From Chloropicon primus (Eukaryota > Chlorophyta > Chloropicophyceae > Chloropicales > Chloropicaceae), in assembly GCA_023205875.1 (NCBI GenBank), contig CP060756.1, positions 558,001 to 622,000 on the forward strand: a stretch of 64,000 nucleotides of DNA, read 5' to 3'. The notes under the pieces are model-generated. The model made no database searches. It was given only the letters and a program-made list of their open reading frames with translations, and was not told where the DNA came from. The stretch's first letter is position 1. Every line of letters begins with the position of its first letter. Shown here piece by piece: positions 8,351 to 18,003 of this stretch. A program made the translations under genes and the position numbers.

Positions 8351-9453
8351 CGTCTCGCAAGGCCTCGTGGCAGACACGGGTCGTGGGCGTGGACGCCTAC
8401 GGGATGTGCTGCAGGTGCTGCAGGTGCTCGGAGAGAAGAAGAAGCCTTTGGAGCCTCACACGGAACGAAAACGAACGCACCGCTCCTTGTCTCTTCTGCC
8501 TCGCGTCAAAAGACAACGACGACGACGACGACGACGATGACGGGGCGGTGATGCCGTTGATGCCCGTGCCCCACGAGCGACCGGCGACTGGGCGACTGGA
8601 AGCGAGAACGCGCCTCTGCTCTCCTGTGGTGGTCTCTCTCTCTCTCTCTGCCTCTCTCTCTGCCTCTGTGCGTGGTCTTTCGTGAGCGAAATCCCTCAAC
8701 CGAGGGGTCCACCGAAAGCCCTCGAGACGTAGTTTCGCATGATGTGCTCCTCAAACACCACCTTCCTCCCCTCTCCCACGCCTTGGCCCTCGTTCCCTCC
8801 TCTTTCGACCCACCTCGGTCCCCCGATCCGAGTTCCCCTCCAGGGACCAAAAAAGGATCTCCTGATATTTTTCAAAGTACGTCTCTCATCGACTATAGTC
8901 AGCGCGGTTTCCGTTTCCGTCCTGTGCTAATCCCTTGTTATTCCAAACCCTCTTTTGAGGGGGAAAAAAGAAGAAAACCTCAAAAGCGTGTCACTCGTGC
9001 AGAATAGAAAAACCCGTGTTTCCCAAAGTAAAAATAAAAACAAAACAAAACACAAAAAAAAAAAAACAAAAAAAATAAAGTACTGATAAAGTGCGCCAGA
9101 GCGAACACACGTCATCATCATCACGACTGACGACGACGACGACGACGACGACGAGGACGAGGGCGACGACGAGGACGAGGGCGACGACGAGGACGAGGGC
9201 GACGCTTGGCTTGGCTTGGCTTCGCTCGCGTGCTGGACGAGGGTGTCTCTCTCTCTGTCTCTGTGTTCTCTGTCTGTCTCTGTGCTGCGTTTTTGTTTTG
9301 GCGGAACCACTCACTCGGTGAGGCCAGAGTGGAAGGAGAAGGAGAAGGACTCCGTTCTCGTGGTAGTTGCGGGATAGGGTTTTTTTCTTTCCTTTTTTTT
9401 TGTGTGCCACTTTCTTCCGTTGTGCCTCTTCTTCTTCCTCTTCTTTTTTCGCG
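8351..9453. promoter_or_regulatory. Divergent 1.1-kb intergenic region
   Basis: Lies between the MPLKIP-like start and the ELF3-like start. It holds a (GAC)n-like stretch near 8516-8537, CT tracts at 8635-8665, an A-rich block at 9008-9080, a (CGACGACGA)-type tract at 9128-9203 and a CT-rich stretch at 9243-9290. The frames seen here are all low-complexity. It likely contains both promoters and a long 5' UTR for the ELF3-like gene. Confidence 0.4.
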
Positions 9454-10668
9454 ATGAGGGAGGCAGCAGCAGAAGAGGGGCCGGAAGGACCCACCACCAC
9501 CGCCACCGCGGTTCATCAACAGCAACAACAACAACATCGCAAGGGAGGAGGAGTCGCTTTCGCTTCCGCTTCCGCTTCCCCGGGCAACGAAGGCGACGAG
9601 AAGAAGCGTCCGGAAAGCAATGAAGGCGGCGAGCCGGGCTGCAGCCCCAACACCACCAACAAGGACAACAAACACCACCAACAACAAGAAGAAGGAGAAG
9701 GAGAGGAAGAGCTGTCCGAGGAGGAGGAAGAAGGTGGAGGCCTTCGTCGCCGCGGCGGCCCCTCCTCCAGCTCCTTCTCCTCGCGCTCGATCCTTCTGAA
9801 GAGGTTGGGGGAAGAGGAGCACACCGCGATCTCGCAGGTCCTGAGCCTGCAGCAAGGGCAGTTCGACTACCAGGTGCAGGAGCTGCACCACATCTCCCAG
9901 AGGCAGTGGCAGCACGTCTCGCGGACCCTGTTCCCTTGCCTGGAGAACTTCAGGCCCGCGCTGAGCGGGGTAGGGGGCGTCAACCCCAGCACGGCCTCCC
10001 CCCTCTTCTCGGCGGGAGGGTCGAGCAACCTGATGCAGGCGGCGCAAGACCAGAAGACCGCGTCCCCCGCGGTGAGCAACCAGGGTGGGGCCTGGTGGCA
10101 TGACCCCATGAAGGTCCTGGGCATGCAGCACCTGCCGTCCATTCTGCAGGGCTCGATGAGCCTGCCGCAGTCGAGCAGCCAGATGGAGTCGACGATGGTC
10201 GGGAGCCACCACCCGAGCCTGAACGTCAACCCCGGCGTCGATCACCACCAGCAGCAGCAGCAAGACCTCAGCAGGCAGCAGGAGTCGAGCATCGGCTTGG
10301 TGAACCCCATCTCGATGACGGGGAGCAAGAACCTCCTGGACGCGTCGGAGCCCTCGGAAGCGGCGAAGAGGCCCCGCCCCGTCGCCGGCGTCGGGGAGAG
10401 CAGCAAGAACCACCTCCCGGATCAGCAAAACCCCAGGGAGAAGAGGCTCAAGGAAGGGGGCTTCCAAAGGGTCGTGGGAGCGACGATCGCAAAGAGTGAA
10501 GGCGCGGAGCTGACGCAGCAAATGCCGCTGTCGTGCCCAAAGCCAAAGGTGGCGACGCCGCAGTCCGCCATCGACATCCTGCTGGCGCTGAGCGACACGG
10601 CGACCGGGGACGCGAACGCCTCGATCGCCCCGGCAAAGGAGGAAAACGCCAAGAAAGCATCGTCGTGA
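9454..10668 (+). CDS. ELF3-like (EARLY FLOWERING 3 related) low-complexity protein
   Basis: A single exon of 404 residues starting at the ATG at 9454. Most of it is disordered: Gln/His tracts, an acidic block EEELSEEEEEGGG, and Ser-rich parts. One segment, VLSLQQGQFDYQVQELHHIS followed by QRQW (about residues 128-151), resembles the ELF3 signature in which a short FxxQVxELHRL helix precedes a VQK element. ELF3 is the evening-complex scaffold of the plant circadian clock, and ELF3-core-like proteins are known in green algae. A second Leu-rich helix near the C-terminus (SAIDILLALSD) could be a docking motif. The call rests on the single motif and general composition. It is convergent with RecA, with 296 bp between stops. 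Confidence 0.55.
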   Translation: MREAAAEEGPEGPTTTATAVHQQQQQQHRKGGGVAFASASASPGNEGDEKKRPESNEGGEPGCSPNTTNKDNKHHQQQEEGEGEEELSEEEEEGGGLRRRGGPSSSSFSSRSILLKRLGEEEHTAISQVLSLQQGQFDYQVQELHHISQRQWQHVSRTLFPCLENFRPALSGVGGVNPSTASPLFSAGGSSNLMQAAQDQKTASPAVSNQGGAWWHDPMKVLGMQHLPSILQGSMSLPQSSSQMESTMVGSHHPSLNVNPGVDHHQQQQQDLSRQQESSIGLVNPISMTGSKNLLDASEPSEAAKRPRPVAGVGESSKNHLPDQQNPREKRLKEGGFQRVVGATIAKSEGAELTQQMPLSCPKPKVATPQSAIDILLALSDTATGDANASIAPAKEENAKKASS

Positions 10669-10964
10669 GCTGGCACCGGCAACCATGGTTTTGTTTTTTG
10701 AGGAAGGTCGATATTTATTGCGATTGATGCGGGAGAGAGACACGCGCAACAAGAAGAACGCGATACCCGGCGGGCGATACAAGAAATGCAAAAGTCGCCC
10801 CGGAGACAACCACCGGGGAGAGCCGAAGGCCAAGGCAGGCTTGTTTCAATATACACAGATGTACTATTAGTTTCATTTCATACATATATATATATATACA
10901 CAAAACACAAACTCGCATGATGAGAGAAAAGAGAGCTGCTGATTTCTGCTCTCTCTCTCTCTCC

Positions 10965-11791
10965 CTAGTACGACGACGACGACTGCCCCGCGAGGTCCTC
11001 GACGGGGTCCCCCCCCTCGGACCAGCTCCGGATCCCCGCGCCGTCCTCAAACAAGGACTCCTGATGCTGCTGGTCCGCGACGTTCTCCAACGACGGCACC
11101 CCGCCGGCGGCCCTCTCGGATAGCTTCAGGGACACCGTCTCCTCGATCGCCTTGTAGACGCCCTTGTTCTCCAGGAGGTACTGCACGGTGTTCTCCCTTC
11201 CCTGCCCGATGTTTGTCCCGTCCAGGCTGTACCAGCTACCCTTCTTCTCGACCACCTCGAGCTCCTCCGCGACGTCCAGCAAGCTTGCCTCCTTGTTGAT
11301 GCCCCGGTCGAACATGATGTCGAACACCCCGATCTTGTAGGGAGGGGCAACCTTGTTCTTCGTGACCTTGACTCTCACCTTGATCCCCTTCTCCTCGTTC
11401 TTGGAGTCCCTCAGGGTCTCCTTCCTCCGGATGTCCAGGCGGACCGAGGAGTAGAACTTGAGAGCGTTCCCCCCGCTCGTGATCTCCGGGTTCCCGAAGA
11501 TCACGCCGACCTTCTGCCTGAGCTGATTAAGGAAGACCACTGTGCAGTTGCACTTGGAGGCGTTCGCGTTGAGCCTCCTCAGGGCCTGGCTCATCAACCT
11601 GGCCTGCAAGCCGATCTGGGGGCTCCCCATCTCCCCCTCAATCTCTGCCTTGGGGACCAGAGCCGCCACGGAGTCTATCACGATGATGTCCACGGCGTGA
11701 GACCTGGCAAACTTGTCCACCACCTCGAGAGCCTCCTCGGCGGCCTCGGCCTGGACGATGATCAGCTTCTCGACTGGAGAGAGTTGTCCCA

Positions 11792-11877
<86 letters not shown>

Positions 11878-12429
11878 GGAAGGAAACAGACAAGGGCAAG
11901 AGTCAGAACAAGGTGTAAAACCAGAACCGATCGATGGTGGGTACGTACTGTCCACGCCGACTTTCTGCGAGTAGACGGGGTCGAAGGCATGCTCCGCATC
12001 GACGAGGACGGCAGTCCCTCCCGTTCTCTGAACCTCTGCTATGGCGTGCATGGCCAAGGTCGTCTTCCCGCTGCTCTCCGGCCCGTAGACCTCCACAATT
12101 CTTCCCTTGGGTATGCCCCCTCCCAAGGCCAGGTCCAGGGTGTGGACCCCCGTGGGAAACATGGCCACCTTGGCCTGAGCGGCCTCGTCGCCAAGGACTT
12201 GGACGATGCCCTTGCCGTACTGCTTCTCTATGTCCTTCATGACGGCGTCGAGGGCACCCTTCCTGGCCTGCCACGCCGCGTCGTCACTCTTCCCTCCCTT
12301 GCCCTTGGCACGACATGGACCAGGCAACCTCGCCCTGCTGCTCCGCTTCTTGTGTGAGGAAAACCTAAATATACCAACGCCGGTGTGGACCGCCCTTTGG
12401 CTCCCGGAGGCCGCACTCTGCACTCGCAT
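10965..12429 (-). CDS. recA: RecA recombinase, plastid-targeted
   Basis: Two exons, 12429-11949 and 11773-10965, spliced in phase 1, give 429 residues. The 175-nt intron holds long (CA)n and (GA)n microsatellites. Residues 1-50 are rich in Ser, Arg and Ala and look like a plastid transit peptide. The bacterial-type RecA core follows: Walker [19 protein letters not shown], Walker B-type [20 protein letters not shown], loop L1 [21 protein letters not shown]2 [20 protein letters not shown]. Organelle RecA catalyses strand exchange in repair and recombination of plastid DNA. The C-terminal tail is acidic, as usual. The gene lies in tandem downstream of PI4K, with 192 bp between them. Plastid rather than mitochondrial location is inferred. 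Confidence 0.93.
11797..11872. repeat. (CA)n(GA)n microsatellite inside the RecA intron
   Basis: About 40 bases of alternating CA followed by about 36 bases of GA on the plus strand. On the coding strand this is a (TC)n(TG)n tract filling almost half of the intron and ending about 22 nt before the CAG acceptor. Length polymorphism is expected. Confidence 0.95.
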
Positions 12430-12621
12430 GCTTCTGCCTTCCCTTCCCTTCTTCTCTCCTCGTCTTCCGCGACCGACTCGACCTGCTGCGACGACTCGAC
12501 TGCTGACTTGACCCTCCTGCTGCTGCTGAATTCTGCTGAGGGAAGATCTTTTGGAGGAAGGGAGAGCCAATGAATGTGGGTAATGGATTGATTGATTTTT
12601 GTTACACAACTCAAGCTTGAG

Positions 12622-15231
12622 TTAGAGTATGCCGTTCAGGACGCGCTGGTAGTAGTCGTACTGACGGGTTCTCCAAGCGTCCATCGAGTCCGAGATCATG
12701 TTCAAGACGATCTCTATGCACTCTTCCTCCGTGGCCGAGAGGTGGAACCTCTTCTTGAGAGCGTTGAGAACTCGTGGCCCCCCGCTGAAGCAGGGGAAGG
12801 CGCTGTGCTGCATCATCTCGACCAAGTCAAGGAAGTGCTGGGCGTGCTTCCTGCAGCTGAGGAAGACCTGGATACAAAGGATTTTGAAGTAGTCGAACAG
12901 CTCGGACCCTTTCCCGTCGGCGTCGCTGTCCATGACTTCCAGGAACTCCCTGGTGAGCTTGAAAGGAGCGGTCTCAAAGTTGATCCCCCCCGGGGAGTTC
13001 GACAGCATGAACCCGAAATCGATGTGAACCAAGTGACCGGCCTCGTCCAGAAGAATGTTCGCGTTGTGCCTGTCCTTGATCTGAAGCAAGTAGGACACGA
13101 TGCTGTACCCGGCCATGCTCTCCACGAAATTACGTTTCGCGACAGTGTGGGCCCTCGATCCTTTCTTGTACTTCTCGTCAAAAAAGTCCGCGAGAGAGAA
13201 GCCCTTGGGAAGCTTTCCCTTGATCGAGTGGATGGACTGGGCGTCCACAACCGTCTCGATCAACGCGGAGTGGCTGCTCGTGACGAGAACCTTGATGGGT
13301 CTCAGCCACGCCTGCAAGCCGTCCTGAACGAAGATGCTGTGGAACTCCTTCAGCAGCTGGACCGCCATGAGCTCTTGGCGGCAGTCGTCCCCCGCTTTCA
13401 CTATCACGCTCCTCACGTTCCAACCGGGCTGACTTCCAAAGACAGAGTCGCCCCTCAGCCTCGCTTTCTGCTGCGCAAAGCTCTCCCCGAACAAGGCCTT
13501 GACGTCAAAGTAAGTTCCCGCGGCCTTCTTAATGGCGACGCTAGGCGGGTCATCCGCTGATAGGTTATTGTGAGCCGGGGCGGACTGCTTCCTGTGCTTT
13601 TCTGCCATCGTCTTGAGCGCTTCGTAGGAGGGAACGCGGCGACTCTTCCGCAGGCTCTTCTTGTTGCTGAGGTGCTTGAAGCTCAGGTCTGTTCCCACAA
13701 CACCTATCTTCACTTTCACAACTTGTTCCGTCGGGGACTTTTTCCCAAACCCGAACCAAGACCTGTCCAAAAGCTTCTTCTCTTGGACGTGCAGCGACAC
13801 ACTCACTATTGGAGGCTCCCCGCAGATGCTCGTCATCGCTTCGTCTATCGCCTCCGAGACACTTCGAGCCGCGTCGGCGTTGCTGAGGGGATCCATAATT
13901 TGGCTGTCGAACCCGAGGGCGATCTCCTCAAGGAGCTTGGCGCTGTCATCCGAATCCTCATCCTGATCCGCTTTCATGGTCGTGGTTTGGGAACCGTGCA
14001 GAACGGTGTCCGCCCCTGCGTCCGCCCCAGGGGACGCGTGGTTGTAAGGCCTGTCGCTGGGCGACGTGTAGTTGTAGCTATCCTTCCTTCCAAAGTGCCC
14101 TTCTCCGTTTGACCTCTGGTTTATCTTCATGGGTGTTGTGTATGGCGACGTTCTAGTGCTGGTGCTGGTCGCCTCCTCCTCGGCTATGACTTCCAAGGGT
14201 ATCATGAACGGGACCTTTTCTCTAGAATTCATCAATATCGCGTCATGGACAGCCAAGCGAACTACCCTCTCGCTCTTGGTGCACATCGGGAAAATGCATG
14301 CAGATCCCGCGGCCTCTGGGCTCTCGAGCGCCCGATTTATTTCATGAAGCATGCTGACTAGGGCGTCCTGCCTTTCGTCACTTGGCATCGCCGCGAGCCG
14401 TGCTGAGACTTCGCAGAGAGCTTCGAACAAGTCCAGCGTAGCAGCAAAGGTGTTTTTCCTCATCCTTGGGGAAGTGAGAGGAGAGAACACGCCGCCAGAC
14501 GCATTGCTCGACCTCCTCTCGCAGTCCTGGAGAGGCAAAGCCGGCACGGAGCTTGGCCGAGCGCTTTCGTTTTCATTGCCTTCCGTCAAGTCCTCGCTGT
14601 CGCTATCTCTGTCGCTCTCGCCCGACTCGTCGTCCTCCTTCCCCTCGTGAAAGCCCAGCTTCCTCGCCGCCGGGGAGTCCACCGCGCTTGGCTTCTCCTC
14701 CTCCGCGGCAGCTGCTTGCGCGAGCTTGGCCTGCTGGTGCGTGGTCTCCAAGTGGCCTCGGAAAGGAAGGACCCAGTGGCCAGTCAGCGCCGCGTCGCAG
14801 CACTCGTTCACAAGCCTCTTTATGTGCTTCTGCTGCGACTCGTTCTTCTGATAGTCGTCGATAAAGGACGTCAGCAGCCAGTACCCCTTGACTGCCACGT
14901 TGAGCGACCGCGAACACAGATCATTGAAGAACCTTTCCAAAGAACTCGTTCCTCTCGAGGCAAGGATGATGCAAATTTGGGGCAGGTACTTCTCCAGCTT
15001 CCTGTCAGGAAAGTCGTACAACCGATTGCAGATGTAATCCTCTATCCCCGTCCCGCTGTGCTTAAATAGATATGATACAGCCATCCACTCGTCGAAAAAG
15101 TTCGAGTCGAACAGCCTCAGCAGGAGGTCCGTTTGAGACTCAGGCGTTTGCGACGACGTGAGCACCGAGGCTCTCGGAGACACGTCCTTCGGGACGAACT
15201 CCGTCGGAATCTCCTCTTCGATTGGCTCCAT
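12622..15231 (-). CDS. Phosphatidylinositol 4-kinase, type III beta class
   Basis: A single exon of 869 residues. Residues about 30-170 form the helical lipid-kinase-unique domain (DLLLRLFDSNFFDEWMAVSY, LLTSFIDDYQKN). The middle is acidic and disordered. The C-terminal kinase carries the PI4K-beta hallmarks: KAGDDCRQELMAVQLLKEF, IKGKLPKGFSLADFF, the catalytic loop QIKDRHNANILLDE, and the activation segment HIDFGFMLSNSPGG followed by FETAPFKLTREFLEVMDSD. It makes PI4P on Golgi and secretory membranes. An oxysterol-binding protein gene, whose family often works with PI4P, starts 0.8 kb away on the other strand; co-regulation is only a guess. The gene is complete, with both lobes intact. Confidence 0.95.
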   Translation of the reverse strand: MEPIEEEIPTEFVPKDVSPRASVLTSSQTPESQTDLLLRLFDSNFFDEWMAVSYLFKHSGTGIEDYICNRLYDFPDRKLEKYLPQICIILASRGTSSLERFFNDLCSRSLNVAVKGYWLLTSFIDDYQKNESQQKHIKRLVNECCDAALTGHWVLPFRGHLETTHQQAKLAQAAAAEEEKPSAVDSPAARKLGFHEGKEDDESGESDRDSDSEDLTEGNENESARPSSVPALPLQDCERRSSNASGGVFSPLTSPRMRKNTFAATLDLFEALCEVSARLAAMPSDERQDALVSMLHEINRALESPEAAGSACIFPMCTKSERVVRLAVHDAILMNSREKVPFMIPLEVIAEEEATSTSTRTSPYTTPMKINQRSNGEGHFGRKDSYNYTSPSDRPYNHASPGADAGADTVLHGSQTTTMKADQDEDSDDSAKLLEEIALGFDSQIMDPLSNADAARSVSEAIDEAMTSICGEPPIVSVSLHVQEKKLLDRSWFGFGKKSPTEQVVKVKIGVVGTDLSFKHLSNKKSLRKSRRVPSYEALKTMAEKHRKQSAPAHNNLSADDPPSVAIKKAAGTYFDVKALFGESFAQQKARLRGDSVFGSQPGWNVRSVIVKAGDDCRQELMAVQLLKEFHSIFVQDGLQAWLRPIKVLVTSSHSALIETVVDAQSIHSIKGKLPKGFSLADFFDEKYKKGSRAHTVAKRNFVESMAGYSIVSYLLQIKDRHNANILLDEAGHLVHIDFGFMLSNSPGGINFETAPFKLTREFLEVMDSDADGKGSELFDYFKILCIQVFLSCRKHAQHFLDLVEMMQHSAFPCFSGGPRVLNALKKRFHLSATEEECIEIVLNMISDSMDAWRTRQYDYYQRVLNGIL

Positions 15232-16043
15232 CCTTTCTCTCTCGCTTCACGCCTTCACACCTCTTCCATCTCAACAAGGCCACCTTTCCATCCTCACTCC
15301 CTTGACTACTTTTCCCTCTCCTCTTCCCCTCTGCCGTCAAGAAAGGAACGAGGACCCACTCACGCGAACCGCAAAAGCAAAGTGGCCTCAAGAAAAAAAA
15401 AAAAAAACAGGCGAAGGCAAAGAAGAAGACGAAGACCTCGACCCTCCCCCCTCTCCTCTCTCTCTCTGTCTTTCTCCGCCCTCTCTCTCTCTCTCTCTCT
15501 CTCTCGCCTCCCTCCTCGGCTCTGCGCTGCCCTGCTGGTTCGCGAGATTCGCTCTCTCGCTTTTGTACGGCGGTGGGCTGGGCGCTGGATCGAGAAAGGA
15601 GGACCTTGGGACGAAGAGGAGGCAAGGGAGGGAGAGGGAGGGACAAGGACGCAAGGGTGGGTGAAATAGTCAAAAGGATCTCGTCCCGAGCTTTCGAAAG
15701 AGTCCTCCCTCGTTGGAGGCGACGCCGGGGTGAGAAAGTTAGCTTCGAAAGGAAGGCCGGAAGGGAGAGGCCTTGAGGGAGAGGGAGACGTACCTTACCT
15801 TGGCGAGGGGAGAGGAGAGCGGGAGGGGAGAGGGTGAGGGTGGAAGGGTCCCGTCGCGAGATTTCGAAAGGAGTCGGTTGCTCGTGGGAGGCGGCGCTGG
15901 GGTGAGGACTCGGGGCGACGGGAGAGGGGAGGGAGAGGGAGAGGGAGAGGCTTGAGGCCGAGGAGGGAGGAGACGAGGGGACGGCGAGAGGGTGGGGGCA
16001 AGATAGGGTCTTGGTGCTGAAGGGAGGTCCACTGGATTGAGAA
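15232..16043. repeat. PI4K/OSBP divergent region with 170-bp diverged duplication
   Basis: An 812-bp divergent promoter region. A block with CTTTCGAAAGAG, a GGAGGC-GACGCCGGGGTGAG element and flanks near 15685-15733 recurs, diverged, at about 15855-15905 (TTTCGAAAGGAG, GGAGGCGGCGCTGGGGTGAG), an offset of 170 bp. CT tracts lie at 15478-15504, an A-tract near 15392-15406, and GAGG-rich low-complexity sequence at 15620-15650 and 15920-15950. No gene is supported. Confidence 0.65.
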
Positions 16044-17186
16044 ATGGACGAAGGGACGTCGAAGTCGTCGGGAGGCGGGGGGTACAGGTACACGACAGAC
16101 GAGGAGAGACAGCTGTTGGAGAGGCAAAAGAAGGTGATATGGTCCTGGCTCAAGAAAGTTGGTCGGAACCTCATCTCGGAGGGGGTGAACCTGACGAAGG
16201 TTTCCCTTCCCGTGGAGCTCTTCGAGTCCAAGTCTTTCCTGGAGAGGGTGTGCGACAGTTGGAGCTACCTCGACCTCCTGGAGCGGGCCGCGGAGGCGAC
16301 GGACCCCGTCGAGCGCATGCGTTGCCTGATCGCCTTTGCCGTTTCCGGGCTGAGCCTCCAGGTGAACCCGAACAAGCCTTTCAATCCGATTTTGGGGGAA
16401 ACGTACCAGGGCGCTTACAAGAACGGCATGCGAGTGTACTGCGAGCAGGTGTCCCACCACCCTCCCGTGTCTTGCTGGGAGGTCGTGGACCCCAAGGAGA
16501 GGTTCAGGTTCACCGGCACGGGTCACATCACGGCGACGACGAGGGCGAACTCGGTGAGGGCGTGTCAGAAGGGGGACAGCAGCGTGTTCTTCCGCTCGGA
16601 CGGCGCCACAGTGTCCTGGAACCTTCCCGGGCTCATACTGAAGAACGTCATGTTTGGGGAGCGCGTGCTCAAGTACTCGGGTGAGATGCTATTCAGGGAC
16701 GATAAGAACGGCTTGGAGTGCCTGGTGAAGGTGGATCCGTCCGAGGAGAAGTCCATGTTCTCCCGGATGCTCAGCAGCAAGAAGAAGAATTCCGTCACCG
16801 GAACTCTGGACGAGGTCTTCGGGGAGATCGTAGACAAGGACGCGAAGGTCCTGGACAGGTGCGAGGGATCCTGGCTGAGCCACCTCGATTGGGGCCTGAA
16901 CAAGGGGGAGAGCAACAGGTACTGGACGCGCGACAAGTCGAATTGCGTGTACCCCGCCCCGCAGGCGGGACCCCTCGACAGCGACTGCAGCTTTAGGATA
17001 GACATGCAGGCTCTGCGACGGGCGGAAACGAACCCGGACGACGCGGAACTCTACGCCCAGTGCATCCAAGAGGCTCAGGACAGCAAGGTCCACCTGGAGA
17101 ACATCCAAAGGTCCGACGCGAAGCTTAGGAAGAAGGGCCTCGCCATGGCCTCGAAGGACTCCTCCAAAGATAACAATAACGTGTAA
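16044..17186 (+). CDS. Oxysterol-binding protein-related protein (ORP), short form
   Basis: A single exon of 380 residues composed almost entirely of the OSBP-related domain. Hallmarks are the lid/entry region KKVIWSWLKKVGRNLISEGV, the NKPFNPILGETYQG motif (about residues 109-122) and the family signature EQVSHHPPVSCWEV (about 133-146), whose two His bind the PI4P headgroup in known ORPs. There is no PH domain or transmembrane segment, and no clear FFAT motif. Such short ORPs exchange sterols or phosphatidylserine for PI4P between the ER and other membranes. A coiled, charged tail (AKLRKKGLAMASKD) ends the protein. The ligand is not predictable. Confidence 0.93.
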   Translation: MDEGTSKSSGGGGYRYTTDEERQLLERQKKVIWSWLKKVGRNLISEGVNLTKVSLPVELFESKSFLERVCDSWSYLDLLERAAEATDPVERMRCLIAFAVSGLSLQVNPNKPFNPILGETYQGAYKNGMRVYCEQVSHHPPVSCWEVVDPKERFRFTGTGHITATTRANSVRACQKGDSSVFFRSDGATVSWNLPGLILKNVMFGERVLKYSGEMLFRDDKNGLECLVKVDPSEEKSMFSRMLSSKKKNSVTGTLDEVFGEIVDKDAKVLDRCEGSWLSHLDWGLNKGESNRYWTRDKSNCVYPAPQAGPLDSDCSFRIDMQALRRAETNPDDAELYAQCIQEAQDSKVHLENIQRSDAKLRKKGLAMASKDSSKDNNNV

Positions 17187-17725
17187 TCGATCGCACAGCA
17201 TTGTTCACAGTCACATCCATCCACATCTCGACTTGTGATATCATTGATGGCTCCCCCCTCTGCAGGAGAGAGGCCTTTGGGTGGCCCAAGGTTCCCCCCC
17301 CCAAAAAAAAAGCAAGAAGCAAACAAGAAACAAACAAAAAAGTGGATCCTTCACGTTTTGCTCTCGGGCGTGATGCCCCCCTCCACCAAGAACGGAACGA
17401 CCCATCCCTCCTCCTTTGATCCATCCATCCATCCATCCATCCAACCATCCATCCAACCATCCCCCCTCTGCGCCTTGATCCATCCAGCAATGCCACGTCA
17501 TTCCTTGCAAGCGAGGGCTCTTTGGAAAGAGCGAGAGAAAAGATATCCACCCACTCATGCCACACCTCCCCCCTCCCCCCCCTCCTCGGCATCCGCTCTC
17601 CATATCACTGACCACGCTCCTCCTCATCCCCCCTTGGGTTGGAAAAGTTCTCACATCTTTTCGGCCGCCTCGCGCGCCGAACGATTTCAAAAAAAAAAGG
17701 AGAGAAGAGAGAGGTAGCGGTGCGG

Positions 17726-17760
<35 letters not shown>

Positions 17761-17789
17761 ACACGCGACGACCCGCAGGAGAGGACACC
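17187..17789. other. Intergenic: OSBP 3' flank and CCT delta promoter
   Basis: About 600 bp holding a (ATCC)n minisatellite at 17419-17462, C-rich runs near 17296-17304 and 17568-17583, and a perfect (GAC)12-type trinucleotide tract at about 17727-17762, ending 28 bp before the CCT delta start codon. No coding sequence is supported. Confidence 0.6.
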
Positions 17790-17969
17790 ATGGTGGCGCC
17801 CAAGACAGGTGGAAACAAGAAGGGAGAAACCTTCCGGTAAGTGGACCGCGACAAGGACGCGAACCCTCGGCGAACTCGGCTCTGGTTCCGGGGTGATCTT
17901 GGCCCAGGGAAGAGGACTGGGAAGGAGCCTTTCCTCGTTTCGTTGTGGCTGGCGCGACGCTGACGCGTT

Positions 17970-18003
<34 letters not shown>

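Noticed and set aside
9121-10833. 570-codon minus-strand frame
   Set aside because: Antisense of the ELF3-like gene and of low-complexity flank. It starts with a non-ATG codon region and shows no motif.
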